64,000 nt of DNA from Cryptomeria japonica (lineage: Eukaryota; Streptophyta; Pinopsida; Cupressales; Cupressaceae). This document shows positions 10,441 to 23,441 of this stretch, piece after piece (the stretch's first letter is position 1; every line of letters begins with the position of its first letter). The notes beneath the pieces were generated by a model, which did not search any database, was not told where the DNA came from, and was given only the letters and a program-made list of their open reading frames with translations. The position numbers and the translations under genes were made by a program. The DNA lies in NCBI RefSeq assembly GCF_030272615.1, contig NW_026729285.1:51001-115000 (forward strand). Reading direction: 5' to 3'.

Positions 10441-13400
10441 AAATCGAGCTATAGAACTAGTTATATAGAAGTTGAAATGTTAGTTATGAAATCATGTTTC
10501 AGTATAATATACCAAATTAAATTGAAAATAGAAATTATCATCATTGAACCAAAACCATTTAACTCTTCTTTTTCATCTCAAAACATATCTAATGGCTTTG
10601 TGGTATGTAATCCTTGTATAATATATTAAGTTGACTAATGTCTAATTGGGGTAATCCATGAATGTCTAATATGAATTCAGTATCCTAAACATTGGAGAGA
10701 CCTTATCTGACTTGCCTAATCAATGTGGTTGTTGTCCTAATATGAAATACTGGGTTCTACCCTTGCCTCTGCATCAAACTTCTCACATCATGTTTCTTCA
10801 ACAAAACACACTAATATGAATTGAGCCAACACCATGAGGATAGGGTCAAGTATCATGGCAACTAATCATAATACGTGAAGACGGGGTTCACACATAAGTG
10901 TTGACTCTCAACAATGCCACACTTCCAAAATTGTCAGTCTCAAGACTTGTCCTATTGGGTGAGCACTCATTGATGACCACAAGGCCAAATCAATGTATGT
11001 AGGCTTCGAAATCCTAACTCTAGGCTAGGAGGACCCTATAAAAGTTCTATGAACACTCACTTGGTATTACAATAGAAAGAGCCTTCCTCTAGAACTTTGT
11101 TTGCAACGCACACATCAATATTAGTAATAATTGTTATGATGGATGGTCTATTAGGATGGTAAATAAAATGCTTATTCTTTTTCGACCCTTTGAAACTACC
11201 ACAAGGTATTTGACTTGCCAGGGTCCCCACACATCACTTCAACAACAAACATTAGGTAATTCAACCTTTTGCCTTCTCAATGCATTTGTTTTTGTCTTTC
11301 ACTGGTTTTCTCAGTCTGATACATAGGGCTATCAGACCTTGCATGACATCATCACATGTGCCTTCCAATATGTAGTCCTTTCATATTTTAGGTGCCTACA
11401 CACTATGTTTTTGTTAAGTATTGATGTAGTCTTAAGACATCTCATGACTCCATTACATGTCCACACTTAGGTTTACAAACACAACTTTTTCAAAACAAAA
11501 ACAACATCAATAGTAAAACTATGACTGTGACAATCAATACCCTTAGGACAATCATAGAAATTTAATCTATTTCATTTGGTTTTGATCGACAAACCCTTCC
11601 AAAGTTTGCATCGGGTCCCCTCACCCCTCTCTCTATCATCAACCACTTCAAAATAAAAATTGCTTGGTCTTCCCACCAAATTCTTCCCTAATATAATACA
11701 TAGCATGAAAAAAGGTCTATCATCAAGCATGATATGATACATAGCATGAAAAAATGCACATAAAACCCCAATTTCATTAAGAAAAACTCTTAGATGGCAT
11801 GCCAAAGGCCTATTTATTCCCATCCAAGTGTGCTACAACCTCAAACCACCATAAAATAACTTTCCAACCATATTTTTAAGAAGTTTCTACAAGAAATGCA
11901 AAAGTTGTCACAATATGACAACATTTTTCCCAATGGACCTCAAACTTTCACAATTAGGTCTCTATTTTTTATTAGAATGTGATATATGACTAATTATTAC
12001 AGGATGTTAATAACTTGGGTATCATGCTTTTATGTGTCTCTGACATGACTCCTAGTAACTATATAAGGATCTTACTAATTCTAGATCTATGCCTTGTCTT
12101 TTTTATATGGTTCCTAGTGAGAATATATGAATCTTACTAGTTCTAAATGTCATAACTTTTTGTTTTGCATGCTCCATGTGTGTTACCAATGTTACTCATA
12201 TTACTCACTTTGTACTTCCCTTTTATCTCAATATTGTAGATTGACAATATCATGTCTTGGGAGCTACCACCTTTCCATACTTGTAGTCATCTTGACTCTT
12301 CAATATCTTGGTGAAATAATATTTGGTTTCTCCATATTTTCCAAAGAGTAAATGAGCATAATTTCATACTCTTGCTAAGAGGGGGCTCAATATTGCATCA
12401 TAAGTTGTATCTCTTTAAAAATATACACTAAGTTTGGACTCAATTTAAGTGGTTGTGCCTTATTTATGCCTAATTGTACTTAGGTTTGACAATGTTTCCA
12501 TAAATTTGGTTCATTCCCTTATTCATGATGTTCCTCATGGCTCATTTTTATAGGACTAGGGTCTTGGGAACCCTTATTCATGGAAATTGGACCTAAAATT
12601 TGAAAGATGAATGTTGGATTCGTAAATAGTAGGACTTTCCTCTCCAAATTTGGACTTTTGCAAAAGTTCAATTTGAAAAGGTGCAAGGACCATCCATATA
12701 AGGTCCATCTTGAAAATTAAATGATAATACCATGCATGCATATTAAATGATATAGTCAAGTAATAAAGAAGGAAAACCCTTTTTTGAAGTTGTCAAATGA
12801 TTTTAAAGATGCACAACAGTCCACTAAATGCAATTCACTAAAAAATAAAGGAAAGTATGCTACAAGATAGTGGGTATGATGCAAGGAATGAAGTTAAATA
12901 GACAGAAAAACCATGAATATTACCAAGTCAAAAGGAGTAGCTATGACCTCTTAGGTGTTTTTTCACTTGCATAAATTAGACTTCTTAAGGATAGAAACAC
13001 ATGTAGATAGTAGTATGAAGTCTTTTTGACAATTTTTGAAGTAGTTGAAGGAATGGCTTATTTTAGTTATACCTAACCCAAGACAATTTCAACTCAAAGT
13101 AAGGAACAAAATCATATGTTCTATAAGTTTGAGAAGCTAATTGAGTAGCTGGATAAGGTAGAGAATGACTATAGGGTAGTCTTGAGACTCTTTTAACTCG
13201 ATTAGAACATGTACCAAGTATCTAGGAGCTTACAAAGCCAATTCAACCATATTTCAAGTGAAAATGCAACAAAACGAGTAAAAGCTTTGAATACACCTCA
13301 AAAACCACTCCGGTGGCCAAGTAGGTGAAAAATTGGAAATAGTCTTTTCCAACATTTTTTTCTTCATAGATGCAGCCCTATATTCTCTTTATTATTTGAG

Positions 13401-13485
13401 ATGAGAAATACATTGTTTGCAGTTCCGTTATTACCCAGTCCAGTATCGATCTGATCTTGATATTGTGATAAAAGGAGTGACTATC
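10441..13485. other. Non-coding, no recognisable gene
   Basis: AT-rich sequence with only short open frames. Small internal duplications are visible: ATACATAGCATGAAAAAA near 11694 and 11736, and a pair of similar segments with TCCTAGT and ATCTTACTA near 12050 and 12110. No transposon terminus, RNA gene or protein motif was recognised. Confidence 0.5.
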
Positions 13486-14030
13486 CTAAGTGCTTGATAC
13501 TGTCACAAAAACTGAGTGTTGCAGCAACGAATCTTCCTTTGACCTTTGGGTGGTTGGGAGGGTAAAGACCCATGGTGGTATATGTTGAGTGGTTCTTGTA
13601 AGAGTATCCGAAAGTACATTGGTTTTTGGATATCTAGTACATTTTGTGAGTTGAGTACCAGGGGGGATTAGAAGACCCAGTTGAAGGAGGATTTGTGTGA
13701 ATAAGGGTTGAGGGTGTTGGTGGTGATTGAATGTTGGAGAGTTGGATTCTGACTTAGACATGTTTATTTGTCCTATTTGATTGTGATTCAATGGTTGGGT
13801 GAGGGTTGGTGAGTATGGGTGTGTTTTGGGGTATTGAATCCTTTTGAGTAACTTGTGGCCTTGTGAGGGGTCTTGTGAGTAAGTGAAGGGTTGATACCTA
13901 ATTGAATAGGTGAGTTGGGAGAAATATCTCCCTTGTTGGTTGAGTTTATTGGATTTTCTACATCAGCATGCGTTTTTGCTATCAATCCATTCAAACTTCC
14001 ACCCAAAGATTCAATCTTGTGAAAGTTCAA
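13486..14030 (-). other. Low-complexity minus-strand reading, unidentified
   Basis: Two adjacent minus-strand frames (13486-13791 and 13788-14030) are rich in Pro, Thr, Ser, Asn and His and overlap by a few bases, so one frameshift would join them. Such composition occurs in retroelement GAG proteins, but no zinc knuckle or other motif supports that. A chance reading through low-complexity DNA is equally possible. Confidence 0.25.
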
Positions 14031-15377
14031 AATAAATTTCCTTGTTGTCCTTACTATCTTGCATCAACTTTCATATCACTAGGTAGTCTTTTGCTTAGAA
14101 CTATCATCTTTCATGGTAGGATACCATCTCAGTCCCTTGAGTTAAGTTAGCTTACCTTTAGAATTTATCATTTCCTAATCAAGTTGTTCAAGGGGAAAAT
14201 GTCACTAATCAAGTTGAAATGTTGATTTCTCAATCTGCCTAAGCTAAAAGGTTGAAATAAATTTCAAAAGATAGAACAAGGCTATGAGAAAATGAATCAT
14301 CAGTATTACCGAAATCCACATTATCAACAAAATCTAGAAATAACCTTGTATGTAAATAATTTATCATGCCAAAATTGCCAATTCTAACATGAAAATGAGA
14401 CCAAGGAAAGCTCTAGAACAACTACTACTATTCATTCACATGTTCCTTATTAACCTTAATCACCACGAAAGATGCACAAATTGATTATAACAAAGAAGAT
14501 GTTTCATAAATGTAAATATTAATTCAGGAGTAAGGAAAATGAAAGAAATAAAAGAATACCAAGCAATAAAAAATGAATACCAATACCGTTGTAAACTATG
14601 AACTTCATTTGCATTAATTCTTCAAAATATACTAGCAAAGCACAAGTATTCAATCTACAGCCTATTGCTAAACATCTTTTGAAAGAAAACACACTAATGA
14701 GTGTTACTAAAATTGGACCTTAAATAATCAATTATTAGACCCTCAAAATGAATTTTGAAATTACATTTATAGGGAAACTTTTTCCTCAAAATTAGAGATT
14801 AAATTCCACCCAAAACCTTATCAAACTAAGAGGTACAATCAACACACAAGATACTAGCCTATAACTTAATTAAGAACTATAAGTTGAATCTTGAAAATGA
14901 AATATAAGTTAGAAGGAACTTAGAATATGGAGTCAAAGAAGCATGGAGAAAAAGAAAAAGAGGATCAATCTAGGCCCCCACCCCCAAGATGACTCCTCCA
15001 AAATTTTAAACTTAGGTGCACAAGCAACAACATGAAGAACAAAGGCCAAAGTAGGTTGTAACTACCATGAACCCGTCCATCCAAAGTGATGAGAATCTAG
15101 ATGTTCCTAAGTGGCTACAATTCAACTTTGAAAGGATAAAGAAGAGAGTATTAAAGAAAGTAAGTTTGCAAAAGATGATTGTTGAGGTTGAGGCTGCAAG
15201 GAATCCAAAGAAGGCAATGACTTTGTATGCCACCTAAAACTATGCAAAAGGAGATATAGTTGACAATACCCTAAAATAGAGAAGATTTAGTAAAAACTAC
15301 CAATACCCTAAACTAGGGTAACCTAAGACAGTAAGAAAATGGTTTGGGGGTCATATAGACTAGATTTATACTGTATG
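14031..15377. other. Non-coding, no recognisable gene
   Basis: AT-rich DNA with short open frames only. I saw no motif, RNA gene or repeat boundary here. Confidence 0.45.
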
Positions 15378-15725
15378 TTAATTACAAAGTGATAAGTTGT
15401 GTGGTTGGAGATTTTCAGTCCACCCCTTCGAGGTTAGGATTGTGCTAAACCGAACACAATTGTATCTCCCTAGGGCTTTCGGGTCGAGTGTGTTAGGCTG
15501 GCTAGCAAGAGAAAGAAAGGCTTTCCCAAACAACACTGAATGAAGGTTGCAAATCACTTGAATAATATTCATTCCCATTTTTTTCTTGTGTGTTGGTTTG
15601 ATCTCCATCGATTCAGCAGCTAGAGGTAGACACCGCCCCATATATAAGCTCGTACAATAATGATCAATCAACATGTATAAGGGAGGAAGGGATTTCTCTG
15701 ACAAAATTGAACACTCACTCCTCAA
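15378..15725 (-). other. Unidentified minus-strand open frame (115 codons)
   Basis: A 115-codon frame in a stretch less AT-rich than its surroundings. It reads with Met, Leu and Cys in plausible proportions and no repeats, but I do not recognise a domain. The change in base composition raises the possibility of an organelle-derived insert or an old transposon exon. This is a guess and nothing in the sequence proves it. Confidence 0.25.
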
Positions 15726-17280
15726 TCATAGTTCTATGGTTTTACAAGGAGTGGATTCGTATAGTTATTATGCATTCAGCGAACCACACCTTTGACTAGG
15801 AGCCATCCGACCTAAGATTGAATAATCAATATGAATACGAGATTGACCAATTTGCATCTAAAACTTGGACAATTAACCACCACATGTCTCATTTCCTAAC
15901 ATATTTTGCATAAAAAAGGAATCTCTCATACTCCAAGAGTTGCTTCCACAAGCGGTCAATATCCCACAAGAATGTAGGCATAGCTAGCATGTATAAAAGA
16001 AAAAGTTGTATAATCTCTTGAATGGTGTAATATTTTGCAACATGAAATTAAGGTGGAGAATCTACCTCCTGTGTGGGATTGAAAGCACTACACAAATGCG
16101 TTCAACATAGGTTTGATCTTGTTGGGGGTTGAAGTCTCCACGGACACCTACGCGGGATTGCAATGCACAAATGACTTGTCCTCTTCTTTTTTTTAAGTAA
16201 TGGCCATTGTCGTCAAAATTACGACGAACTCGAGCACTTTTTTGAAAAAAAAAAATTTCATTACTAATGCCTTCTTCATCAAAACCAAATGCCAAATTGT
16301 CGTCAGAATTCCGACGAATTCAAGCGATTTTTCAAAAAAAAATCAAATTTGGTCACAATATACCTTCTCCGTTGAAAATCTAGTCCAAATATATTAGTGG
16401 CAGAAGCCTAAGTAACAAAACCAGCAAAAGGCCACCCCAAGGCATAGCCATGACGGAAAGGAGAAGTGGAGGCTAGAGGAGCGGTGAGGGACCTTGGACC
16501 ACGGGGTCTGAGAGCGATGGGCAAAGGAGCTTTGACCACGACGGTGGAGTGCGATCGACAGAGAAAAAATCCGGCAGCACTCTGGCAACCATACAAAGGG
16601 AATTACCCCAATGCTAAAGGAGCTCTTGTAAGTGGCCCACCTCAAGAGCCACTTTATCCGCTTGCACCCGAACCTACATTAGAACATTATTACAAATGCA
16701 TGCTTTAGCATAAAGCGACAAATTATTTTATATATATTTTTTAATAAATTCATTATAAATTATGAGAGTTACATTATAAGAAATAGAAACTATTTTCTTA
16801 AATTAATAATGAAATGTACTAAAAATGTTTATAATCTATAACAATGATGAAAGAAGTGTAATAAATCTCAAAATATGAAGAGATAAGGGTAAATCAACAC
16901 ATTCAAATTGAGGTACCAAGAAATGATTGTGTTTCTTTTTACTACTTGCATTGTTTCTATTAATGTTTCAATGTATTACTTATGATTTACATAATAGCAT
17001 AGAGTGATTGTCCATTGAATGTATAAGAAACCAATAATGATAACACATAAGAATATCTAAATCATACGATTCAATGCCTTCTCTATTATCTTTGTAGAAT
17101 TATGCAACTCCATAAACCATTCCATATAAAGTGTGAACACAAAAGTTATCCAAAAGTCTCTTCATAAGTCCCCCACTTAAGAGCCCCATTACAATAGAGA
17201 GGGAGAGAGAGAGAGAGAGAGAGAGTGTGTTTTGTTGTAAATTGCATCCTCATAATATTTCATGCTTATTTGGGGCTCAC
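15726..17280. repeat. Non-coding region with a 90-bp two-copy repeat and a (GA)n tract
   Basis: Around 16200-16390 a unit of about 90 bp occurs twice, each copy carrying the dyad TCGTC-8 nt-GACGA (16210-16227 and 16300-16317) followed by an A-run. A (GA)n microsatellite occupies about 17197-17226. No gene was recognised. The segment 16440-16700 is more GC-rich but has no identifiable coding motif. Confidence 0.55.
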
Positions 17281-17282
17281 TT

Positions 17283-18659
17283 TAGTTTTTCTAACTTGTA
17301 TGTCCTAATTATACCTGATTCTACTCAAATCAATGCTAAATATGTGGGTTCTAATTTTTGTTTTGACTTCTTGATCTTTGCCCAGTCCAAAAGGATTGGA
17401 CTAAGGCATCAGGCACCATATTCTGAGCCAAATGGACCCAAATAAAAACCTTCTAACCATCGAAACATGTTGATCAAGAAATGAAACTTGATGTCAGTCT
17501 TCTTTATAATTTTCAACATGTTTCATGAAGATAGGTATAAAAGAAATCCTTATCCCCCCATTTGAAACATCTTTTAATTACAATTCCTCAAGAGAAATTC
17601 AACTCCAATTGAGAAAGCAATGAAGCATCATTAAGGCAGTGAAGAAGAGATCAAGTATTAATATTTTCAAGCATTCAAGATGGCATTCATGTTCAAATTT
17701 ATGCAAAGACATGCATGAGTCCTACATAGAAACATCAACCTTTTAATAAATACTTCAATCAAAAGGAGATTCATAAAGGAAGATATAACAATTCAAATTA
17801 AGCAATTATTTCTATATGTAGCCTCTAACCTCCAAGGGTGAGCCCTATTTTATATCTCATTCATCATTATAGAGTTAATTCCAAACCTAGGGTTTGACCT
17901 AGACAAACCCTATCAACCCAACAATATTTTTTCCTCTATTGTGTGTGCAAGTTACATGTTTAGTAGAGAACAAATACATATCTAGAAAGAGCAAGCTAAT
18001 ACATGTTAGATCCTATGAGAAGCAAGAATCGAGCTAGGATCTAATGTCGATCATAGATCACATGAAACTCCAAGCAACAAATGATCAAAGATCAAATTAG
18101 ATAAATGAAGATAAATATGAGATGAGAGAAAAATAGAGACAAAGAAGTGAATTTCGAGAAGACTCTCGCTGAGCTATCACTAAACTAATGAAGGTGAGAG
18201 TATAGTGCTTTTTATATAGAAAAAATAATAGTATATACTTTCAATAGGTGCATTAATTCCCACCTCCATAAAAAGTGGGAGGTTTTACCTTCCACCCCAT
18301 AAAAGGGGGGAGGTTTTTACCTACTTGGTAAATGCCAAAACATGTGGCATAACCTCCTTACATAAAAAAAAAGGAGTTATAAGAGGTGGCACATAATGCC
18401 AAAAGAGGGTGAGAAACACAACTACCCCATAACCCACTTAGGAAATGACAAAATACTGGTTATGACAGGTGGCACAACAAGCAAAAAGAGGGTATGTAAC
18501 TCAACTACCCATGTGAGGTGGAGAGTTACACATGTAGCTGAAGTATTTTACCACGTGTCCTCATATTAATCACTCCTAACAACCTAAGAAACCTTAAATA
18601 AGATGTGTAGGAAAAATAAATACCCCTAACATAAGGAAATTAAAAACCCTACACTAACA
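17283..18659 (-). repeat. R1: LTR of copia family B (minus orientation)
   Basis: The right boundary is sharp: the sequence ends CTACACTAACA at 18659, followed by a C-rich stretch that is the complement of a polypurine tract. The same end occurs at 27205 in R2. The left boundary is inferred from where similarity with R3 (44202 onward) begins. The LTR contains internal direct repeats: two AGGTGGCACA blocks about 90-110 bp apart, each followed by an AGAGGGT/AACTACCC block, and two GGGAGGTTTT blocks. R1 and R2 remain alignable over about 1.1 kb. Confidence 0.7.
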
Positions 18660-18995
18660 CCCCCCCCCCCCCCCTCTTTAAGCATAGCTTATATGGGTGA
18701 AAAGATGGGTCCTAACAAATGAGGCCATGCTAGGTACCCTCGTACATAGATATACCCCCTAAAAGAAGAAGCCTCCCCATAAGAGGAATAGCCCCTTTCC
18801 CCTTAAATAGAGAGAGAAAGAATAAATGAATAAGAAACTCCTCCTAAAGTAGACACTTATTGCATCCCAAGAAAAGATCACAAATGAATGAACTTTCTTT
18901 CGGTTAAGGGTTTGGTGAAGTTGTCTATAGTTTACTCCGAGGTAGAGCAATACTTAAGATCAATGATGGCTTCCTAAATCAGCTCCTAAATGTAG
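18660..18995 (-). mobile_element. Copia family B internal 3' fragment with expanded C-run at the polypurine tract
   Basis: The minus strand gives the end of a copia RNase H/polyprotein region, broken by stops, with a TKP-like C-terminal segment common to copia. It is followed toward lower coordinates by the polypurine tract and LTR R1. At 18660-18674 the complement of the tract is a pure run of 15 C, where the sister copy at 27206 has CTCCCCC. The fragment ends at TGTAG 18991-18995, where family A copia copy 1 begins. Confidence 0.65.
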
Positions 18996-19828
18996 TGTAA
19001 GGAAGTTAAGTAGGGGAAAAACTTCCTACACTAACCTTGAGAGGAGGGTAATGCAAAAACTTTTACAAGTCATCACAACAATTACAAAAAATATAGAAAT
19101 AGATATAATAACATTCAAACCATAACACAATTATTTACGTGGGGAAAACCCTTTTGGGAGAAAACCCCTACACTCCAAAAGTCATCCAATATTATTCCAC
19201 AATAAAAACAAATTACAATATATTTGTAGAGAAATCTCTTCACAAGAGTACCACTAATCAGAGATTCAGAGGTAACTCAATAGCTATAAGACTCTTACAT
19301 ATAACCTCTATCTCACGCACTTCATATATAGGAGATACAATACAATAAACCATCAAATGCTATTACAAAACCCTGGGCTAAAACCACCCAATAAGGTGTA
19401 GCTGACATTATCTCCCTTCTAGATGCCCTATGATGTGTCCGTCCCTTTTTACAACTCATTTATGTGTCCGATGTATTTTATATTTCCTATTTCAAGAGTA
19501 TTTACTTTCGGAGGCCATAACTTTAGAACCGCGTGTCCTATTGACAAATCGTTTGAAGAATTGGAAAGATCGCAAAGTGCTCTATTGGGCGTTTTGGGGC
19601 CTCTAAAGTCCTAAAAATCAAATTAAAACCTTTCATTGGACCCCTCCGAAATGAAAAATTTAATATATTCAAAACTAGTTGTGCTCTTACGACATAACTT
19701 TACCGGAATGCTTATCTAGCCAACCAAAAGCCTCGGGGAGAATTTCACACCATTTCTTGCTCAAATGGAAACTTACTATAAATAGTAACCTCATATAAAT
19801 GCAATTTTGAGACACCATTTTTCTAACA
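18996..19828 (-). repeat. 3' LTR of copia copy 1
   Basis: Begins TGTAAGGAAGTTAAG at 18996 and ends TTCTAACA at 19828 on the + strand, followed at once by AATCTCCCACTTG, the complement of the polypurine tract. Homologous to the LTRs of copies 0 and 2. Confidence 0.9.
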
Positions 19829-19883
19829 AATCTCCCACTTGTCCAACACCTTGCAAGAGCAAAGGGAGTATCAGTATAATAAA

Positions 19884-22800
19884 TCAATTGCTAGGGCCCA
19901 TGAGGCCCATAGAATTTGAGCACCATCTAAACTTCTCTGTGCTCATAGCCTTACTTAAAGAATCTGCAACATTCATCAAATTTTCTACCTTAATCAACTT
20001 CACCCTACCATCTTTGACCATATCTCTAACAAAATGATACCGAACATCAATGTGCTTGGTTTGGGCATGAAATGTTGGGTTCTTAGCTAGGCAAATCGCA
20101 CTCTGATTGTCACAATAATTTGTCATGGCTCCTTGTTTTATTCCAATGTCTACTTCATTAGTGGACAAAGCAATCATAGCCTGTCACTTGCTCATCCAAT
20201 TAATTGCACCACCAAATAAAGTAAACACATAAGCACTAGTGGATCTTTTGCTATCAATATCACCTGCCCAGTCTAAATCCACATAACCATGAATATCAAG
20301 GGAAATCATGTCTCCAATGCAATTAGCATGATAACACAAAGAATACTCAGAGGCGCCCTTCAAATATCTGAAGACTCTTTTGATTGCATCCCAATGAACT
20401 CTACTAGGATTAGACATATATCTAGACAAAACTCTCACCCCTTTGACAATTTCTAGTCTAGTACAGACCATAGCATACATCAAAATTCCAACTTCACTTT
20501 GGTAAGGCACTCTTCTCATTTCTTCCATCTTTAATGGGGATGTGAGACAATCTGCAACTAATACTTTTGTTCCAACTGTAAAAGGAACACACAATGGTCT
20601 ACAATCTTGCATGTTGAACCTCTATAACTCTGAATTCACATACTTAATCTAGCCTAGCCATAGCTTTCTGTTCACTCTATATCTTCTAATTTCCATCCCA
20701 AGAATGTGTCTTTCTGCACCAAGATCTTTCATTTCAAATTTAGCAGCAAGCTAAGACTTTAGTTCTGAAATCATACGTTTCCCTTTACCAATGAATAACA
20801 TATCATCAACATACAATGAAATGGACATGAAATGATCACCATCAGTTTTATAATAAACACAGTGACCTGATTTAGAATGTTCAAATCCCAAACTGAAGAC
20901 ATATGTATCAAATTTCCAATACCACATTATAGGACTTTGTTTGAGGCCATATAGGGATTTCTTTAATTTACAAACCAAATTACTTTTACCTTTCACCACA
21001 TAGTGCTATGGTTGTGTCATATAAATATCCTCCTCCAAATCACCATGAAGGAAATTATTTTTCACATCCATTTTCTCAACCTCTAAATCATAAGAAACAA
21101 CAATAGAATATAAAAATATAATGGATGTCGTTTTGGCAACAAGAGAAAATATCTCACCGTAATCAACATCCTCAACCTAAGAGTAGCCTTTTGCAGCCAA
21201 CCTTGTTTTATACCTCTCAATGCTTCCATCTGAACCAATCTTATTCTTGAACACCTATTTGCAACCAACAAGCTTTAATCCTTCAAGCAATGGTACAAGA
21301 TCCCAGATATCATTCATTTTCAAAGCTTCCATTTCTTCTTCCATAGCAATCTTCTAGGATTCTACATCATTCATACCTAATGCCTCTTCTATAGATTTTG
21401 GTTCATCCACTTTAGTATTCAAAGAAAAAATAAATCTCCAATCATCAAGTGAATACCTTTCAGGTGGATGTCTATGTCTTGTAGACCTTTGAACAAGATG
21501 AGTTGGAGGTTCTTCCTCCTCTTCTAAAGATTTAGAGTTAGACAAGCTCTCCTCAACTTCTTGCCTATCTAGGGGTCTCAATTCAACTCTTTCAGGTGTA
21601 GAAGGAAATTGAATTACATCTTTCTTTTTATTATGTTTTGGCTGCAATGTAATAGAAGGAGACTTAATTTATCTAAAAATAACACTTCTACTATGAATTG
21701 TCTTTTGTGCAACAGTGTCTCAAAGCTTGTATCCTTTCACACCATAACTATACCCAATGAAGATACATTTCACAGTCTTGTTCTCCAATTTTGTTCACTT
21801 CTCCTTTAGCACATGTGCATATGTCTCACAACCAAAAACTCTAAGATGTCTCAATGGAGGCTTGTGACCCGACCATGCTTCCATAGGAATTTTATCAACA
21901 AGGGCTGACGTAGGAGACTTGTTAATCAGGTAGCAAGCAATGGCAATAGCTTCAGCCCAATACTTTTGTTCTAGACTAGCACCACTCAACATACTCCTAG
22001 CCTTCTCCATCAGTGTCCTATTCATTCTTTTTGCAACTCCATTTTGTTGTGGAGAATATGAAGTTGTCTTCTATCTGTTAATGCCACAGTCTTTACAGAA
22101 TCTATCAAAATCATTAGAGAAATATTTACCGCCATTATCAGTCCTCAAACTTTTAATTTTATTTCCAGTCTGCAACTCAACCATTGCTTTAAATTCTTTA
22201 AATTAACTGGAAACTTTAGATTTACTCTTTAAAAAATATACCTATGTCCTTCTCCTAAAATCATCAATAAATGAAATGTAATATGTGGATTTTCCAATCG
22301 AAGGAACATCTACAAGAGCAAACACATCAAAATGAATAAGATCCAAAACACCACAAGGTTTATGAAAACTTGAGTAAAATTGAACGCAATTTTGTTTTCC
22401 ATAAATGCAATGCTCATAGAAATCAAAGTCAAGATTGCAATCATTCAAACCTTCAACAAGGTTTTTATTTTTCAAGGTCCTTAGACCCTTTTCTCCAATG
22501 TGGCAAAGCCTCTGGTGCCATAACATAGTCTTCTTTGTAGGTATCTTTGCTTCAAAAGAAAGAGCACCCTTAGGCACCCAAAAGCAATATCCATCTGCTA
22601 AAGGTGAAACCCTCAAATCTTCCATATATTTACTTTTTATAGAAGTGCTATTACACTCAACAGTGTATGCATCTAGCTTATACAAAGTGTCGAACCTGAC
22701 ACCTCTAGCAATTACCATAGCACCCTTAATCATTCTACATCCTTCTTCGGAAAAGACTACCTTCACATCTGCATCTATCAGTTTTCTCACAGATAATAGA

Positions 22801-22980
22801 TTTCGTTTTAAACCAAGGATACAGAACACACCATTAATCCTTTTTACTCTACCATCAAAAAACCTGATTCTAACTTTACTTCAACCAACAATATCTAAAT
22901 GTGAATCATCACCCAAGTACACCTTACCTCCATTAAATTCTTCATATTCAGAAAACCAATCTTTATTGGCAGTCATATGA
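19884..22980 (-). pseudogene. Copia copy 1 RNase H, RT and integrase remains
   Basis: Minus-strand fragments in several frames. RNase H (19884-20612) retains CDNQSAICLAKNPTFHAQ, and Asp is kept in YVDLDWAG. RT (20751-21271) keeps the box YVDDMLF. The linker (21354-21647) and integrase (21795-22829) keep the Glu region MNRTLMEKARSML. In RNase H the serine-threonine motif runs straight into DIGIKQG. Twenty residues around the conserved AEY are missing compared with copy 0. Multiple stops and frameshifts mean no polyprotein can be made. Confidence 0.85.
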
Positions 22981-23441
22981 AAAGATGCACCTGAGTCAAT
23001 TAACTAGGCATCACTACCTGCATGAGTCACCAAAGTTGCAATAAATGCATCAACATCTTCCTTCTTAGACTTAGAATCAAAATCGATCTTCTTCTTTTTC
23101 TTCTTCTATTCTTCTTTGCAGTCCTTACGGATGTGATCCTTTTTTTCTTCTTCTGATTCTAACTTTACCTCAACCAACAATGTCTAAATGTGAATCATCA
23201 CCCATGTAGACCTTACCTCCATTAAATTCTTCATATTCAGAAAACCAATCTTTATTGGTAGTCATATGAAAAGATGCACCTGAGTCAATTAACTAGGCAT
23301 CAGTACCTGCATGAGTCGCCAAAGCTGCAATAAATGCATCAACATCTTCCTTCTTAGACTTAGAATCAGAATCGATCTTCTTCTTTTTCTTCTTCTTTTC
23401 TTCTTTGTAGTCCTTACGCATGTGACCTGATTTACCACAAT
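22864..23441 (-). repeat. 289-bp tandem duplication over copia protease and zinc-knuckle linker
   Basis: A unit starting CTGATTCTAACTTTAC at 22864 starts again at 23153, and the copies stay closely similar through the segment encoding the protease LIDSGAS-type motif and the acidic linker. The unit is not a multiple of three, so the second copy is out of frame with the first. Copies 0 and 2 have only one such unit. Confidence 0.85.

Noticed and set aside
15378-15725. Organelle DNA insertion
   Set aside because: The base composition differs from the neighbours, but I recognise no specific organelle gene, so I list it only as an unidentified frame.
17240-17450. Small host gene on the + strand
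   Set aside because: The segment is part of repeat R, with a second copy at 44216 whose reading frame is not conserved.
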